A stretch of 11,625 nt of DNA, taken from assembly GCA_002717915.1 (NCBI GenBank), contig PBCV01000034.1, positions 1 to 11,625 on the forward strand, written 5' to 3'. Shown here piece by piece: positions 1-7,512 of the stretch. The notes beneath the pieces were generated by a model, which saw only the letters and a list, made by a program, of their open reading frames with translations, was not told the DNA's origin and did no database searches. Positions within the stretch are counted from its first letter, which is position 1, and each line of letters opens with the position of its first letter. Origin of the DNA: Fidelibacterota bacterium. GTDB lineage: Bacteria; Fidelibacterota; Marinisomatia; Marinisomatales; UBA1611. Made by a program: the position numbers and the translations under genes.

Positions 1-740
1 TTGGTTTTGAAGATAAACCACCATCTTGGACAATTTATGGAATGGCAGATGTATATACGGGTCTTTGCACATCCTACGCCATTACCCAGGCTCTTTTCCA
101 ACGTGAAAAAACAGGTAAAGGTCAATTTGTAGACAGTGCTATGTTGGATGCCATGATCTCCCTAAATGAAAGAATGGTTATGCTATACACCATAACAGGA
201 GAAGAACCACACCGGGGACGGTTAAAACATTTATATCCCCGGGGTGCATTCAAGTGCAAAAATGGGTATCTTGCCATGAATGTTCCAGATGATTTGGTTT
301 GGTCACGGCTTTGTAAATCCATGGAACGAGAGGATCTAATTGATGATGTTAAAAGCAATACAGGGACTGCTCGAGCTGCTAATGGTGATTTTCTCGGCCC
401 AATAATCGAAGAATGGCTTTCAAAAAAGACCCGGGATGAAGCAGAAAAGATATTGAATAAAAATGGAATTCCTGTTGGCTCAGTTTATACGGCAAAGGAT
501 ATATTTGAATCTGAACAGGTGAAAGCAAGAAAATCATTGATTGACATTGAAGACCCGGATGTGGGGACATATCAATTTGCCCGGGGTCCTGTCATGCTGT
601 CTGATGCCCCGGAAATAGAAACCAATCCAGCTCCCGATTTAGGACAACATACCCATGAAATTTTATCATCCATACTTGGATACAGTGATGAACAGATTAA
701 TGAACTGATTAATTCAAATACCATAGGAATCAAACCCTGA
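1..740 (+). CDS. CaiB/BaiF (type III) CoA-transferase, 3' part
   Basis: The frame is open from base 3, so the true start lies upstream of the window; about 246 residues are visible. The family moves CoA between an acyl-CoA and a free carboxylic acid through a mixed anhydride on a conserved Asp. The stretch GMADVYTG near the left edge aligns with the segment holding that Asp (codon 48-50). It is followed by the typical REKTGKGQFVDSAMLDA region and later by a C-terminal lobe ending in a PDLGQHTHEIL motif (here near 630-665), which is usual for these enzymes. From family lengths near 400 residues, roughly the N-terminal 40% is missing. The acyl substrate cannot be read from the sequence: formyl-, succinyl- and racemase-type members (alpha-methylacyl-CoA racemase) share these motifs. 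The stop is two bases before the gamma-glutamyltransferase ATG, so the two are probably cotranscribed. Confidence 0.9.
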   Translation, partial: GFEDKPPSWTIYGMADVYTGLCTSYAITQALFQREKTGKGQFVDSAMLDAMISLNERMVMLYTITGEEPHRGRLKHLYPRGAFKCKNGYLAMNVPDDLVWSRLCKSMEREDLIDDVKSNTGTARAANGDFLGPIIEEWLSKKTRDEAEKILNKNGIPVGSVYTAKDIFESEQVKARKSLIDIEDPDVGTYQFARGPVMLSDAPEIETNPAPDLGQHTHEILSSILGYSDEQINELINSNTIGIKP

Positions 741-742
741 TT

Positions 743-2440
743 ATGAATAAACAAATTACACTTATCGTTTTATACATTATTTTTTCAACATTAGCTCCCG
801 CAGCCAGTTCCAAACCTGTATTCAGTGAAAAAGGGATGGTGGTTTCAACCAGCAGGCAGGCCTCTGAGGCTGGGATTGAAATTTTAAAAAAAGGCGGGAA
901 TGCCATAGATGCAGCGGTTACTGTTGGATTTGCACTTTCTGTCACATCATCCAGTAATGGAAACCTAGGGGGGGGAGGCTTCCTGGTAGCCACCATGATT
1001 GATGGAGAATCGTTCACCATTGACCACAGAGAAAAAGCACCAGCAGATGCATACCGTGACCTGTTCCTAGATGATACTGGTTCCGTTGTACCAGGGATGT
1101 CTTTGTATTCCCGTGCCGGAAGCGGGGTGCCTGGGACAGTGGATGGATTGATCCAAGCCCTAGAAGATCATGGTTCGGGGAAAATTTCTTTAAGGGAAGT
1201 TTTAACACCAGCCATCCGCCTGGCTGAAAAAGGGTTTAACCTTTCTCATTATGAAGCAAGGCGGTTTAACACCTATGAAAGCTTCTTTGGGAGGAACGAA
1301 GCTGCAGCAGAAATTTTTATTCGTAAAGATGGTAAGCCCTGGAAAAAAGGAGACAGATTTATCCAAAGGGACTTGGCTAAGACCTTAAAACGGATTGCCA
1401 AACATGGAAGTGGTGGTTTTTATTCGGGACCTGTAGCCGAAATGATTGTTGAAGAAATGAAACGTGGTAATGGGCTTATCACCCTTGAAGATCTTGCTAA
1501 TTATTCATCCATTTATAGAGAGCCTGTAACCGGTGTATATAAAGATTATACAATAGTATCCATGGGTCCACCCAGTTCAGGCGGTGCACTTCTCATTAAT
1601 ATGCTCAATATGCTGGAGCATTATCCCATTGATTCACTAGGTTGGAATTCATCCGATTACGTCCATATCTTAACTGAAGTTGAACGAAGGGCGTATGCAG
1701 ACCGGGCAGAACATCTGGGTGATCCGGATTTCTGGAATGTGCCTATAACAATGCTCACAGCCAAGGAATATGCAAAAAATCGGATTCGCGATATAAACAT
1801 GGACACAGCCACTCCAAGCAACCTTATATCAGCTAGTCAGGCCCCTGCTTATGAATCACCCGAAACCACACATTACTCTGTTGTGGATCAATGGGGAAAT
1901 GCTGTAAGCGTGACAACAACTATCAATTTAGGTTACGGTGGTGGACACCTCGTTAAGGGAGCAGGATTTTTCTTGAATAACGAAATGGATGATTTTTCAT
2001 CAAAACCCGGTGTTCCCAATGCATTTGGACTGGTGGGTAACAAAGCCAATGCCATTGAACCAGGAAAACGACCTTTATCTTCTATGACACCCACAATTGT
2101 TTTAAAGAATGGGAAACCTTTTATAATAATCGGATCACCGGGAGGATCTACAATCATAACGACCACCATGCAGGTGATTCTTAATATAATACACCACAAT
2201 ATGGATATTAAGGAGGGCGTATCTTCACCAAGGTTCCATTCTCAATGGCTTCCGGATGTAATTATGACAGAACCGCGGGGTTTATCCCGGGATGTGATAC
2301 AAAATTTGGAATTAAAAGGACATACATTGGTCCCCTATAATGGGGGATATATCGGTGAAGCGAATGGTATTCTCATCACCGAAGATGGTTTTTACGGTGG
2401 TGGTGATAGTCGCGGGGAAACCTCTGCCGTGGGGTATTAA
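743..2440 (+). CDS. ggt: Gamma-glutamyltransferase (glutathione hydrolase), secreted
   Basis: 565 residues, normal for the family. The enzyme hydrolyses or transpeptidates gamma-glutamyl bonds such as that of glutathione, and self-cleaves to form two subunits. Residues 1-22 form a signal peptide (short basic start, hydrophobic core, LAPAAS cleavage region), so it should act in the periplasm. The autoprocessing/nucleophile site is TTHYSVVD with the first Thr at residue 375, which would start the small subunit. Other landmarks are DHREKAP (Arg96, expected to bind the substrate carboxylate), NNEMDDFS at 412-419, PLSSMTP at 444-450 and GSPGGST at 464-470. The lid-loop region between 420 and 443 is present, with Phe428 where the Escherichia coli enzyme has Tyr. 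The C-terminal AVGY resembles the family's usual end, so the gene is complete. No strong ribosome binding site is seen; translation may follow on from the upstream CoA-transferase. Its stop codon overlaps that of the convergent amidohydrolase. Confidence 0.96.
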   Translation: MNKQITLIVLYIIFSTLAPAASSKPVFSEKGMVVSTSRQASEAGIEILKKGGNAIDAAVTVGFALSVTSSSNGNLGGGGFLVATMIDGESFTIDHREKAPADAYRDLFLDDTGSVVPGMSLYSRAGSGVPGTVDGLIQALEDHGSGKISLREVLTPAIRLAEKGFNLSHYEARRFNTYESFFGRNEAAAEIFIRKDGKPWKKGDRFIQRDLAKTLKRIAKHGSGGFYSGPVAEMIVEEMKRGNGLITLEDLANYSSIYREPVTGVYKDYTIVSMGPPSSGGALLINMLNMLEHYPIDSLGWNSSDYVHILTEVERRAYADRAEHLGDPDFWNVPITMLTAKEYAKNRIRDINMDTATPSNLISASQAPAYESPETTHYSVVDQWGNAVSVTTTINLGYGGGHLVKGAGFFLNNEMDDFSSKPGVPNAFGLVGNKANAIEPGKRPLSSMTPTIVLKNGKPFIIIGSPGGSTIITTTMQVILNIIHHNMDIKEGVSSPRFHSQWLPDVIMTEPRGLSRDVIQNLELKGHTLVPYNGGYIGEANGILITEDGFYGGGDSRGETSAVGY

Positions 2441-3600
2441 TTCCCTAATATATTATCGACTAAGTTCAAATATATGGAGGGGCCCACCAATAATGCCTGC
2501 TCGTCCATGGTAAAATGGGAACAATGGTGGGGTGTTTCAAATAATTTTTGTTTGTTTGGGGCAGATCCCACAAAAAAGAAACACCCGGGAATTTTCTGTA
2601 AGTAATAGGAGAAATCTTCTCCACCCATAGACAGGTAGGGCATGCCAGCTTTTTCACCTACAACTTCTTCAGCAGCTTTCAATACCCTTGCAGCAGGTTC
2701 AGAGTGATTGATCGTTGGAGGATATCCATCTTCGTAATCGAATAAAATTTCAGCATTATAAGTTTTAGCTACACCATCAATAATATCTGCCATCCGTGTT
2801 TTAATCAATGTACGGTTCTCTTCCGTATAGGCACGGGCAGTTCCCGAAAGAGTTACTTCTTCCGCAATAATATTAAAATTATGCCCTCCATTGATCTTTC
2901 CAATAGTAACTACGGTACTTTCTAATGGATTTGTATTCCTGCTTACAATAGTTTGAAGTGCCTGGACTAAATGGGAAGCCACAACGATAGAATCTACAGT
3001 CCCTTGGGGCGCTGCGCCATGCCCGCCTTTACCTTTGATCTTAATTTTGAACATATCTGCAGCGGCTAAAACGGGTCCATCCTTTACTCCGACTTCGCCA
3101 ACCGGCTGATAATTCCATACATGGATCCCATAGATCTCATTCACTCCATCCAGACACCCATCCTTGATCATATACCTGGCGCCACCCTGCCCTTCTTCTG
3201 CGGGCTGGAATATGAAACGAATCGTTCCTTTATAACTATTCTCTTTTTGAGTTAAAGCTTTAGCTGTTCCAAGCAGCATGGCCATGTGTCCATCATGCCC
3301 GCAGGCATGCATCACGCCATCGTGTTTGGACATAAAGTCCAATCCACTGGTCTCCTGAATTGGAAGCGCATCCATGTCAGCTCGGAGACCAATCACGGGT
3401 CCATCACCGAATTTCAGATCTGCTGTGACACCAGTTTTCCCTACATTCATTCTTGGTTCAAGTCCCATGGATCGTAACTCATCTCCAATCAAGGCTGAAG
3501 TACGATGCTCCTCAAAGCTTAATTCAGGATACTGGTGAAAATCTCTCCGCCAATCGATAATCAAACTCTCAATTTCTTTAATCTCGGTTCGTATATTCAT
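2437..3600 (-). CDS. M20D-type metallo-amidohydrolase (hippurate / N-acyl-amino-acid hydrolase-like)
   Basis: 387 residues from the ATG at 3600. An in-frame ATG at 3663 would add 21 residues, but it lies inside the upstream phosphorylase gene, whereas 3600 has AAAGGA six bases before it and leaves one base after the phosphorylase stop. M20D enzymes cleave N-acyl or amide-linked amino acids (hippurate, N-acetyl amino acids, indole-acetyl amino acids) with a two-metal centre. Visible motifs: LRADMDALPIQE (72-83), MHACGHDGH (97-105, Cys100 and His102 as expected ligands), FQPAEEG (131-137, catalytic/ligand Glu pair), His160 in YGIHVWN, the dimerisation-domain GHGAAP (194-199), and the C-terminal MGGEDFSYYL (325-334) and HH (358-359). 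No signal peptide is seen, so it is cytoplasmic. It is last in the operon after rlmN and the phosphorylase. The exact substrate cannot be assigned. Confidence 0.93.
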   Translation of the reverse strand: MNIRTEIKEIESLIIDWRRDFHQYPELSFEEHRTSALIGDELRSMGLEPRMNVGKTGVTADLKFGDGPVIGLRADMDALPIQETSGLDFMSKHDGVMHACGHDGHMAMLLGTAKALTQKENSYKGTIRFIFQPAEEGQGGARYMIKDGCLDGVNEIYGIHVWNYQPVGEVGVKDGPVLAAADMFKIKIKGKGGHGAAPQGTVDSIVVASHLVQALQTIVSRNTNPLESTVVTIGKINGGHNFNIIAEEVTLSGTARAYTEENRTLIKTRMADIIDGVAKTYNAEILFDYEDGYPPTINHSEPAARVLKAAEEVVGEKAGMPYLSMGGEDFSYYLQKIPGCFFFVGSAPNKQKLFETPHHCSHFTMDEQALLVGPSIYLNLVDNILGN

Positions 3601-3601
3601 A

Positions 3602-4390
3602 TTAAATCCTTTCAATAATTCCTGACAGCAACTTAAGAAACCGGCCTTTTTCTTTTTCAGCATTATGGAGCACTTCTTGATGCGTTAATGGATGCTCTGA
3701 AATTCCTGCTGCAAAATTGGTCAGGGTTGACAGCGTTAATACATTTAGCACCAGGGTGCCGCCCTCTTCAATTTCCGGTAGGGTACTCATGCCCACTGCA
3801 GTTCCATTCAATGATTTAAAATACTGGATCTCCGCCGGTGTTTCATACGCTGGCCCCAGCGTCCAGCAATAATTCCCCATTGCAAGATGAATCCCATTAT
3901 CGGAAGCAACCTTTTTGGCGATTGAAATTAATTCAGAAGAGTGAAATTTACCATCTGAGATCAGGCCTGGGTCTGCAGGGCCATCTTGAAATGTAAAATC
4001 CATGTGTCCTTCTATCACCATCAGTGTACCTGGAGTATTTTTTCTTTTTAGACTGCCTGAAGAATTTGTGATAATTAAGTTTTCAATTCCTAATTCTTTA
4101 AACACTCGGATTGGAAATATGACCGCTTCCCGAGAATACCCCTCATAGCAGTGGACCCTTCCTTTGGCCACAAGAATTTCTTTTTCTTCCAACATACCTG
4201 TTACCAATTCGCCTGAATGTCCCTTAACCGTTGATCTGGGATAGTGGGGAATTTGAGCATAGGGCAACGTACATTGGTCTGTTAATATATCCGTAAATCC
4301 TCCAAGCCCGGACCCCAGAATAACTGCTGTTTTTCCATGGAAATCTGAATGCTTAAAGATATACTGTGCTGTCTCTTTTAAATCACTCAT
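3602..4390 (-). CDS. punA: Purine nucleoside phosphorylase, trimeric (class I) family
   Basis: 262 residues from the ATG at 4390, which has AGAAGG four bases upstream and overlaps the rlmN stop as ATGA; an in-frame alternative at 4426 would run deep into rlmN. The enzyme splits purine (deoxy)nucleosides with phosphate to base plus (deoxy)ribose-1-phosphate. Family landmarks: VILGSGLGGF (23-32, phosphate Ser27), YPRSTVKGHSG (50-60), GRVHCYEGY (77-85; Arg78, His80, Tyr82), GPAYETPAEIQ (179-189; Glu183), VGMSTLPE (199-206; Met201, Ser202) and TNFAAGIS (224-231; Asn225). By my hand alignment Glu183, Met201 and Asn225 match human Glu201, Met219 and Asn243, so the purine-binding set is kept. The usual TNAAGG phosphate loop reads TNSSGS (108-113), which is unusual. 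Cytoplasmic. Methylthioadenosine phosphorylase is the main alternative, but ETPAE and the retained Asn favour purine nucleosides. Confidence 0.88.
   Translation of the reverse strand: MSDLKETAQYIFKHSDFHGKTAVILGSGLGGFTDILTDQCTLPYAQIPHYPRSTVKGHSGELVTGMLEEKEILVAKGRVHCYEGYSREAVIFPIRVFKELGIENLIITNSSGSLKRKNTPGTLMVIEGHMDFTFQDGPADPGLISDGKFHSSELISIAKKVASDNGIHLAMGNYCWTLGPAYETPAEIQYFKSLNGTAVGMSTLPEIEEGGTLVLNVLTLSTLTNFAAGISEHPLTHQEVLHNAEKEKGRFLKLLSGIIERI
3607..3612 (-). promoter_or_regulatory. Ribosome binding site of the M20 amidohydrolase
   Basis: AAAGGA on the minus strand, six bases before the ATG at 3600. It lies inside the last codons of the phosphorylase gene and decides the start at 3600 over the longer in-frame option at 3663. 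Confidence 0.75.
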
Positions 4391-5436
4391 TCTACCTTCT
4401 CTAGGTGTGTAGCTAGTTGTCCACATCCTGCATCAATGTCCTGCCCCTTGCTCCATCGAACCGTGACCGGAAAAGATGCTTTTTTCAAAGGGTGTAAAAA
4501 TGCCTTAATTCGTATATCAGGTGGACGACGATACGGCCCACCGATCTCATTATAGGGGATTACATTGAGTTTACAATCAATGGAGTTTAACAACCGGTTG
4601 AGCTTTTCAGCGTCTTGTGGATCATCATTAACCCCATCCAATAAAACATATTCAAACGTGACCCTGTTCCGTGAGTGGTAGGCATAGTCTTTGGAAGTCT
4701 TAATTAAATCTGAAAATGAATAAACCTTTGTAATGGGCATGGTTTTTAAACGCTGATTCTGGGTGGATCCATTTAAACTTACTGCCAGTTTATAGGGATG
4801 TCCTTCATCAGAAAACTGTTTAATTTTGTGCGCCACGCCAGCTGTAGAAATAGTGACCCGCCAGGCACCCATATTGATTCCCCTTGGATGATGGAGAAGA
4901 TCCGCAGCTGCAATGGAATTTTTATAATTTAAAAAAGGCTCTCCCATACCCATGAAAACTACATTTGTGATCTTTTGATCACTGATTTTTTGGAGCTGAA
5001 GAAATTGATCTACTATCTCACCAGCGGTTAGGTTTTTGACAAATCCCATTTTAGCTGTGGCACAAAAATCACAATCCACGGCACACCCGACCTGTGTAGA
5101 TAAACAAACGGTGGTGCGGTTTCCCTCCTTCATCAAAACAGATTCAATCATTTTCCCTCCAGACACTTCAAAGAGAAATTTTCTTGTTTGCTTGGATAAT
5201 GATTCTTCCCGGTTCAGCATTTTTAAGGGGTGGGTGGAAACTTTGCTTAACTTTTCCCGTAATGATTTAGAAAGATCGGTCATTTTAGAAAAATCATCAA
5301 CCTGCTGACGGTAGATCCAGTCAAAAAGTTGTCTTCCCCGAAATGGTTTTTCATCGAGAGATTCTGCAAAAGATTCCAGCTCTGATATAGAATGACCGAT
5401 CAGTGGTTTGTATTGTGTAGCTACAGCGTCAGACAC
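4387..5436 (-). CDS. rlmN: 23S rRNA (adenine2503-C2)-methyltransferase / tRNA A37 methyltransferase RlmN, radical SAM
   Basis: 349 residues, slightly short but normal for RlmN. The enzyme uses S-adenosylmethionine and a 4Fe-4S cluster to methylate C2 of A2503 in 23S rRNA and of A37 in some tRNAs. All five working cysteines are visible: the cluster motif CAVDCDFC (Cys118, Cys122, Cys125), Cys111 in TVCLSTQVGC, and Cys338 in DIDAGCGQL, the methylated mechanistic residue. GMGEP at 163-167 binds SAM. The N-terminal KPFRGRQLFDWIY (30-42) is the family's RNA-binding accessory domain. The start is GTG: upstream the frame meets a TGA eight codons away with no ATG between, and the next Met is residue 52, past the accessory domain. 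No strong Shine-Dalgarno is seen. It is first in the operon, overlapping the phosphorylase start by four bases. Confidence 0.96.
   Translation of the reverse strand: MSDAVATQYKPLIGHSISELESFAESLDEKPFRGRQLFDWIYRQQVDDFSKMTDLSKSLREKLSKVSTHPLKMLNREESLSKQTRKFLFEVSGGKMIESVLMKEGNRTTVCLSTQVGCAVDCDFCATAKMGFVKNLTAGEIVDQFLQLQKISDQKITNVVFMGMGEPFLNYKNSIAAADLLHHPRGINMGAWRVTISTAGVAHKIKQFSDEGHPYKLAVSLNGSTQNQRLKTMPITKVYSFSDLIKTSKDYAYHSRNRVTFEYVLLDGVNDDPQDAEKLNRLLNSIDCKLNVIPYNEIGGPYRRPPDIRIKAFLHPLKKASFPVTVRWSKGQDIDAGCGQLATHLEKVE
4395..4400 (-). promoter_or_regulatory. Ribosome binding site of the nucleoside phosphorylase
   Basis: AGAAGG on the minus strand, four bases before the ATG at 4390. It lies inside the 3' end of rlmN. 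Together with the ATGA overlap it fixes the phosphorylase start and suggests translational coupling. Confidence 0.7.
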
Positions 5437-5574
5437 GAACTGGAATTTCCGAATTCACACATGAATCTCAAATGGGAAACTATTTAATACTCTACACGTT
5501 TATTCTTTCTTTTTAGGGCAGGGCTGTTTCGGTAAGTTTTGCCCCATTTTATAAACTCAAAACCAACTTATTTT
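5437..5574. promoter_or_regulatory. Divergent intergenic region between rlmN and the MoxR gene
   Basis: 138 bases that must hold the promoters of both diverging operons. I could not fix a convincing -35/-10 pair for either side. Two small inverted repeats are visible: ATTCA-CACA-TGAAT at 5453-5466, 17 to 30 bases before the rlmN GTG, and GGGCA (5516-5520) with TGCCC (5540-5544) around a 19-base loop. Either could be an operator or a leader hairpin, but both are short enough to occur by chance. Confidence 0.4.
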
Positions 5575-6570
5575 ATGACAGAAACACAAAAGGATCTGGC
5601 TGTACTTGAAGAACTTGCAAAGGCCAGGAAATCCTTCTTTAGTGAAGTGGGAAAAGTAGTTATTGGTCAACAAGAAATTCTGGACCACATACTTATTGCG
5701 CTTTTAGCCCGCGGACATTCCCTAATAGTTGGAGTCCCTGGATTGGCAAAAACACTGATTATAAAAACACTGTCGGATGTTTTAGATCTTTCCTTTAAAC
5801 GGATTCAGTTCACACCGGATCTGATGCCCAGCGACATCACCGGTACAGAGCTCATTGATGTGGATCAAAATACAGGACAGAGGTCTTTCCGCTTTTATCA
5901 AGGCCCCATTTTTGCCAATATTGTTCTGGCTGATGAGATCAACCGGACACCCCCAAAAACCCAGGCAGCTTTACTTGAAGCCATGCAGGAACATAAAGTA
6001 ACCGCCGGTGGAAAAACTTATGATCTGGATGAACCTTTCTTTGTACTGGCCACCCAAAATCCCATTGAGCAGGAAGGCACCTATCCCCTGCCCGAAGCAC
6101 AGCTGGACCGATTCATGTTCAATTTGAATATTGAGTACCCATCTACTGAAGATGAAGTGTCCATCGTTCGTGAAACTACAACACCCGAAATACAATCATT
6201 AAATGCTGTAATAACAAAACCTGAAATCGCAACTTACCAGGATCTGGTAAGGCGGGTACCCGTAGCTGACAACGTAGTAGAATACGCAGTAAAACTGGTT
6301 GGCGCTACAAGGCCAAATTCATCTACAGCGCCTGAGTTCATTCAACAATCCGTGGATTGGGGTGCCGGCCCCCGTGCATCACAATATCTGGTTCTGGGTG
6401 CTAAAGCAAAAGCAATTCTGGATGGCCGTCCATCACCCAACATCAACGATATTCAATCTTTAGCCCTGCCCATTCTGCGGCACCGGGTATTGCCAAATTT
6501 CAACGCAGAAGCAGAAGGGTTGAAAGTAGAAGACATCTTGAACCGGCTCTTGGACACCATTGTAGAATAA
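5575..6570 (+). CDS. MoxR-family AAA+ ATPase
   Basis: 331 residues from the ATG at 5575. An in-frame TTG at 5539 would add 12 residues that do not resemble the family N-terminus, and neither start has a clear Shine-Dalgarno. MoxR ATPases act as chaperones that assemble or mature protein complexes, often with von Willebrand A-type partners. Seen here: Walker A GVPGLAKT (53-60), Walker B IVLADE (116-121) followed by the family signature INRTPPKTQAALLEAMQE, sensor 1 ATQNP (159-163), the arginine-finger segment LDRF (Arg179), and sensor 2 GPRASQ (Arg267). The protein is complete with no signal peptide or membrane segment, so it is cytoplasmic. Its stop overlaps the DUF58 start by one base (TAATG), so the two are surely one operon and probably partners. 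Confidence 0.95.
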   Translation: MTETQKDLAVLEELAKARKSFFSEVGKVVIGQQEILDHILIALLARGHSLIVGVPGLAKTLIIKTLSDVLDLSFKRIQFTPDLMPSDITGTELIDVDQNTGQRSFRFYQGPIFANIVLADEINRTPPKTQAALLEAMQEHKVTAGGKTYDLDEPFFVLATQNPIEQEGTYPLPEAQLDRFMFNLNIEYPSTEDEVSIVRETTTPEIQSLNAVITKPEIATYQDLVRRVPVADNVVEYAVKLVGATRPNSSTAPEFIQQSVDWGAGPRASQYLVLGAKAKAILDGRPSPNINDIQSLALPILRHRVLPNFNAEAEGLKVEDILNRLLDTIVE

Positions 6571-7472
6571 TGACTCCTAAAACGGACAAACGGAAGTACC
6601 TGCAGCCTGAAACAGTTGCCATGTTGAATTCCATGGCACTGAGAGCACGGCTCGTTGTGGAAGGCTATATCATTGGTCTGCACCGGAGTCCTTATCATGG
6701 CTTTTCTGTGGAATTTGCAGAACATCGTGCCTATGGTTCCGGCGATGAGATTCGTCATATCGATTGGAAGCTCTTTGGAAAAACAGACCGGCTTTATGTA
6801 AAACGGTACGAAGAAGAGACCAATCTTCGGGCTCACCTAATTCTGGATACGAGCAGATCCATGCTTTATTCCAGCGGACCTGTATCTAAACTGAATTATG
6901 CAAACTCATTGGTGGCAGCCCTATCCTATCTTATGATCAACCAGCAGGATGCGGCTGGCTTGGTACTGTTTTCGGACCAAGTTGACACATTCATTCCGCC
7001 AAAATCAAAACCTAGCCATTTAAATGCTATTCTAACTCAACTCGATGATGAAAACGCTGGTAAGGACACCCGTGTTGAACCGGTCCTCCATGAAATGGCG
7101 GAACGAATTATAAAACGTGGCCTGGTCGTACTGGTATCTGACCTTCTGGATGAGCCGGAACAGATCATGAACGGACTCAAGCATTTTCGGCATAAGAAAC
7201 AGGAAGTAATCGTGTTTCATATATTAGACAGGAAGGAATTAGAGTTTGATTTTAATACCCGCACTAAATTCCTGGATATGGAGTCTGGCGAGGAAGTTGT
7301 TACAGAGCCCTGGCACATTCGATCCAGTTATACAGATCTTGTATCCGAGCTCCAGAGTTATTACAGGAAGGAATGCCGGGAGCACTTAATCGACTATTTT
7401 CCCGTTTTTACAGATCAGAACCTTGATAGAAGTATAACAGAATATTTGAATAAACGTAAAAAACTGGGCTAA
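6570..7472 (+). CDS. DUF58 / vWA-like protein, MoxR partner
   Basis: 300 residues. The start ATG shares one base with the stop of the MoxR gene, which argues for translational coupling. The DUF58 signature is clear: SPYHGFSVEFAEHRAYGSGDE then IRHIDWKLFGKTDRLYVKRYEEE (about 40-83). A von Willebrand A-like fold follows, beginning LILDTSRSM with the DxSxS metal-site motif at 93-97 and with a later acidic VLVSDLLD (187-194). No N-terminal membrane segments are present, unlike longer DUF58 proteins that carry two, so this is the short soluble form. Family members occur beside MoxR ATPases and are thought to be adaptors; the client is unknown. The gene is last in its operon: 40 bases later the TPR gene ends on the other strand, and no Bat genes follow. 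Molecular function is inferred from context only. Confidence 0.9.
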   Translation: MTPKTDKRKYLQPETVAMLNSMALRARLVVEGYIIGLHRSPYHGFSVEFAEHRAYGSGDEIRHIDWKLFGKTDRLYVKRYEEETNLRAHLILDTSRSMLYSSGPVSKLNYANSLVAALSYLMINQQDAAGLVLFSDQVDTFIPPKSKPSHLNAILTQLDDENAGKDTRVEPVLHEMAERIIKRGLVVLVSDLLDEPEQIMNGLKHFRHKKQEVIVFHILDRKELEFDFNTRTKFLDMESGEEVVTEPWHIRSSYTDLVSELQSYYRKECREHLIDYFPVFTDQNLDRSITEYLNKRKKLG

Positions 7473-7512
7473 AAGAATAAATAAATCCGATAATGACTAA
7501 TCTAGTACTTTA

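Noticed and set aside
3601..3663. Longer N-terminus of the amidohydrolase starting at 3663
   Set aside because: It would lie inside the phosphorylase gene, adds 21 residues unlike the family, and a good ribosome binding site precedes the ATG at 3600.
4391..4426. Longer N-terminus of the nucleoside phosphorylase starting at 4426
   Set aside because: It overlaps rlmN by 40 bases and adds 12 residues without family match; the ATG at 4390 has a Shine-Dalgarno and the common ATGA overlap.
5516..5544. GGGCA...TGCCC inverted repeat upstream of the MoxR gene as a riboswitch or terminator
   Set aside because: Five-base arms around a 19-base loop with no second helix or conserved core; likely chance.
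5539..5574. TTG start adding 12 residues to the MoxR protein
   Set aside because: The extra residues do not look like the family N-terminus, and an ATG follows at the expected place.
6453..6836. Open frame of 127 codons opposite the MoxR/DUF58 junction
   Set aside because: It lies across two well-supported coding genes on the other strand and has no recognisable domain; a shadow frame.
7473..7512. Bidirectional terminator between the DUF58 and TPR genes
   Set aside because: Only a four-base ACTA/TAGT stem and scattered A/T bases are present; no hairpin with a T run on either strand.
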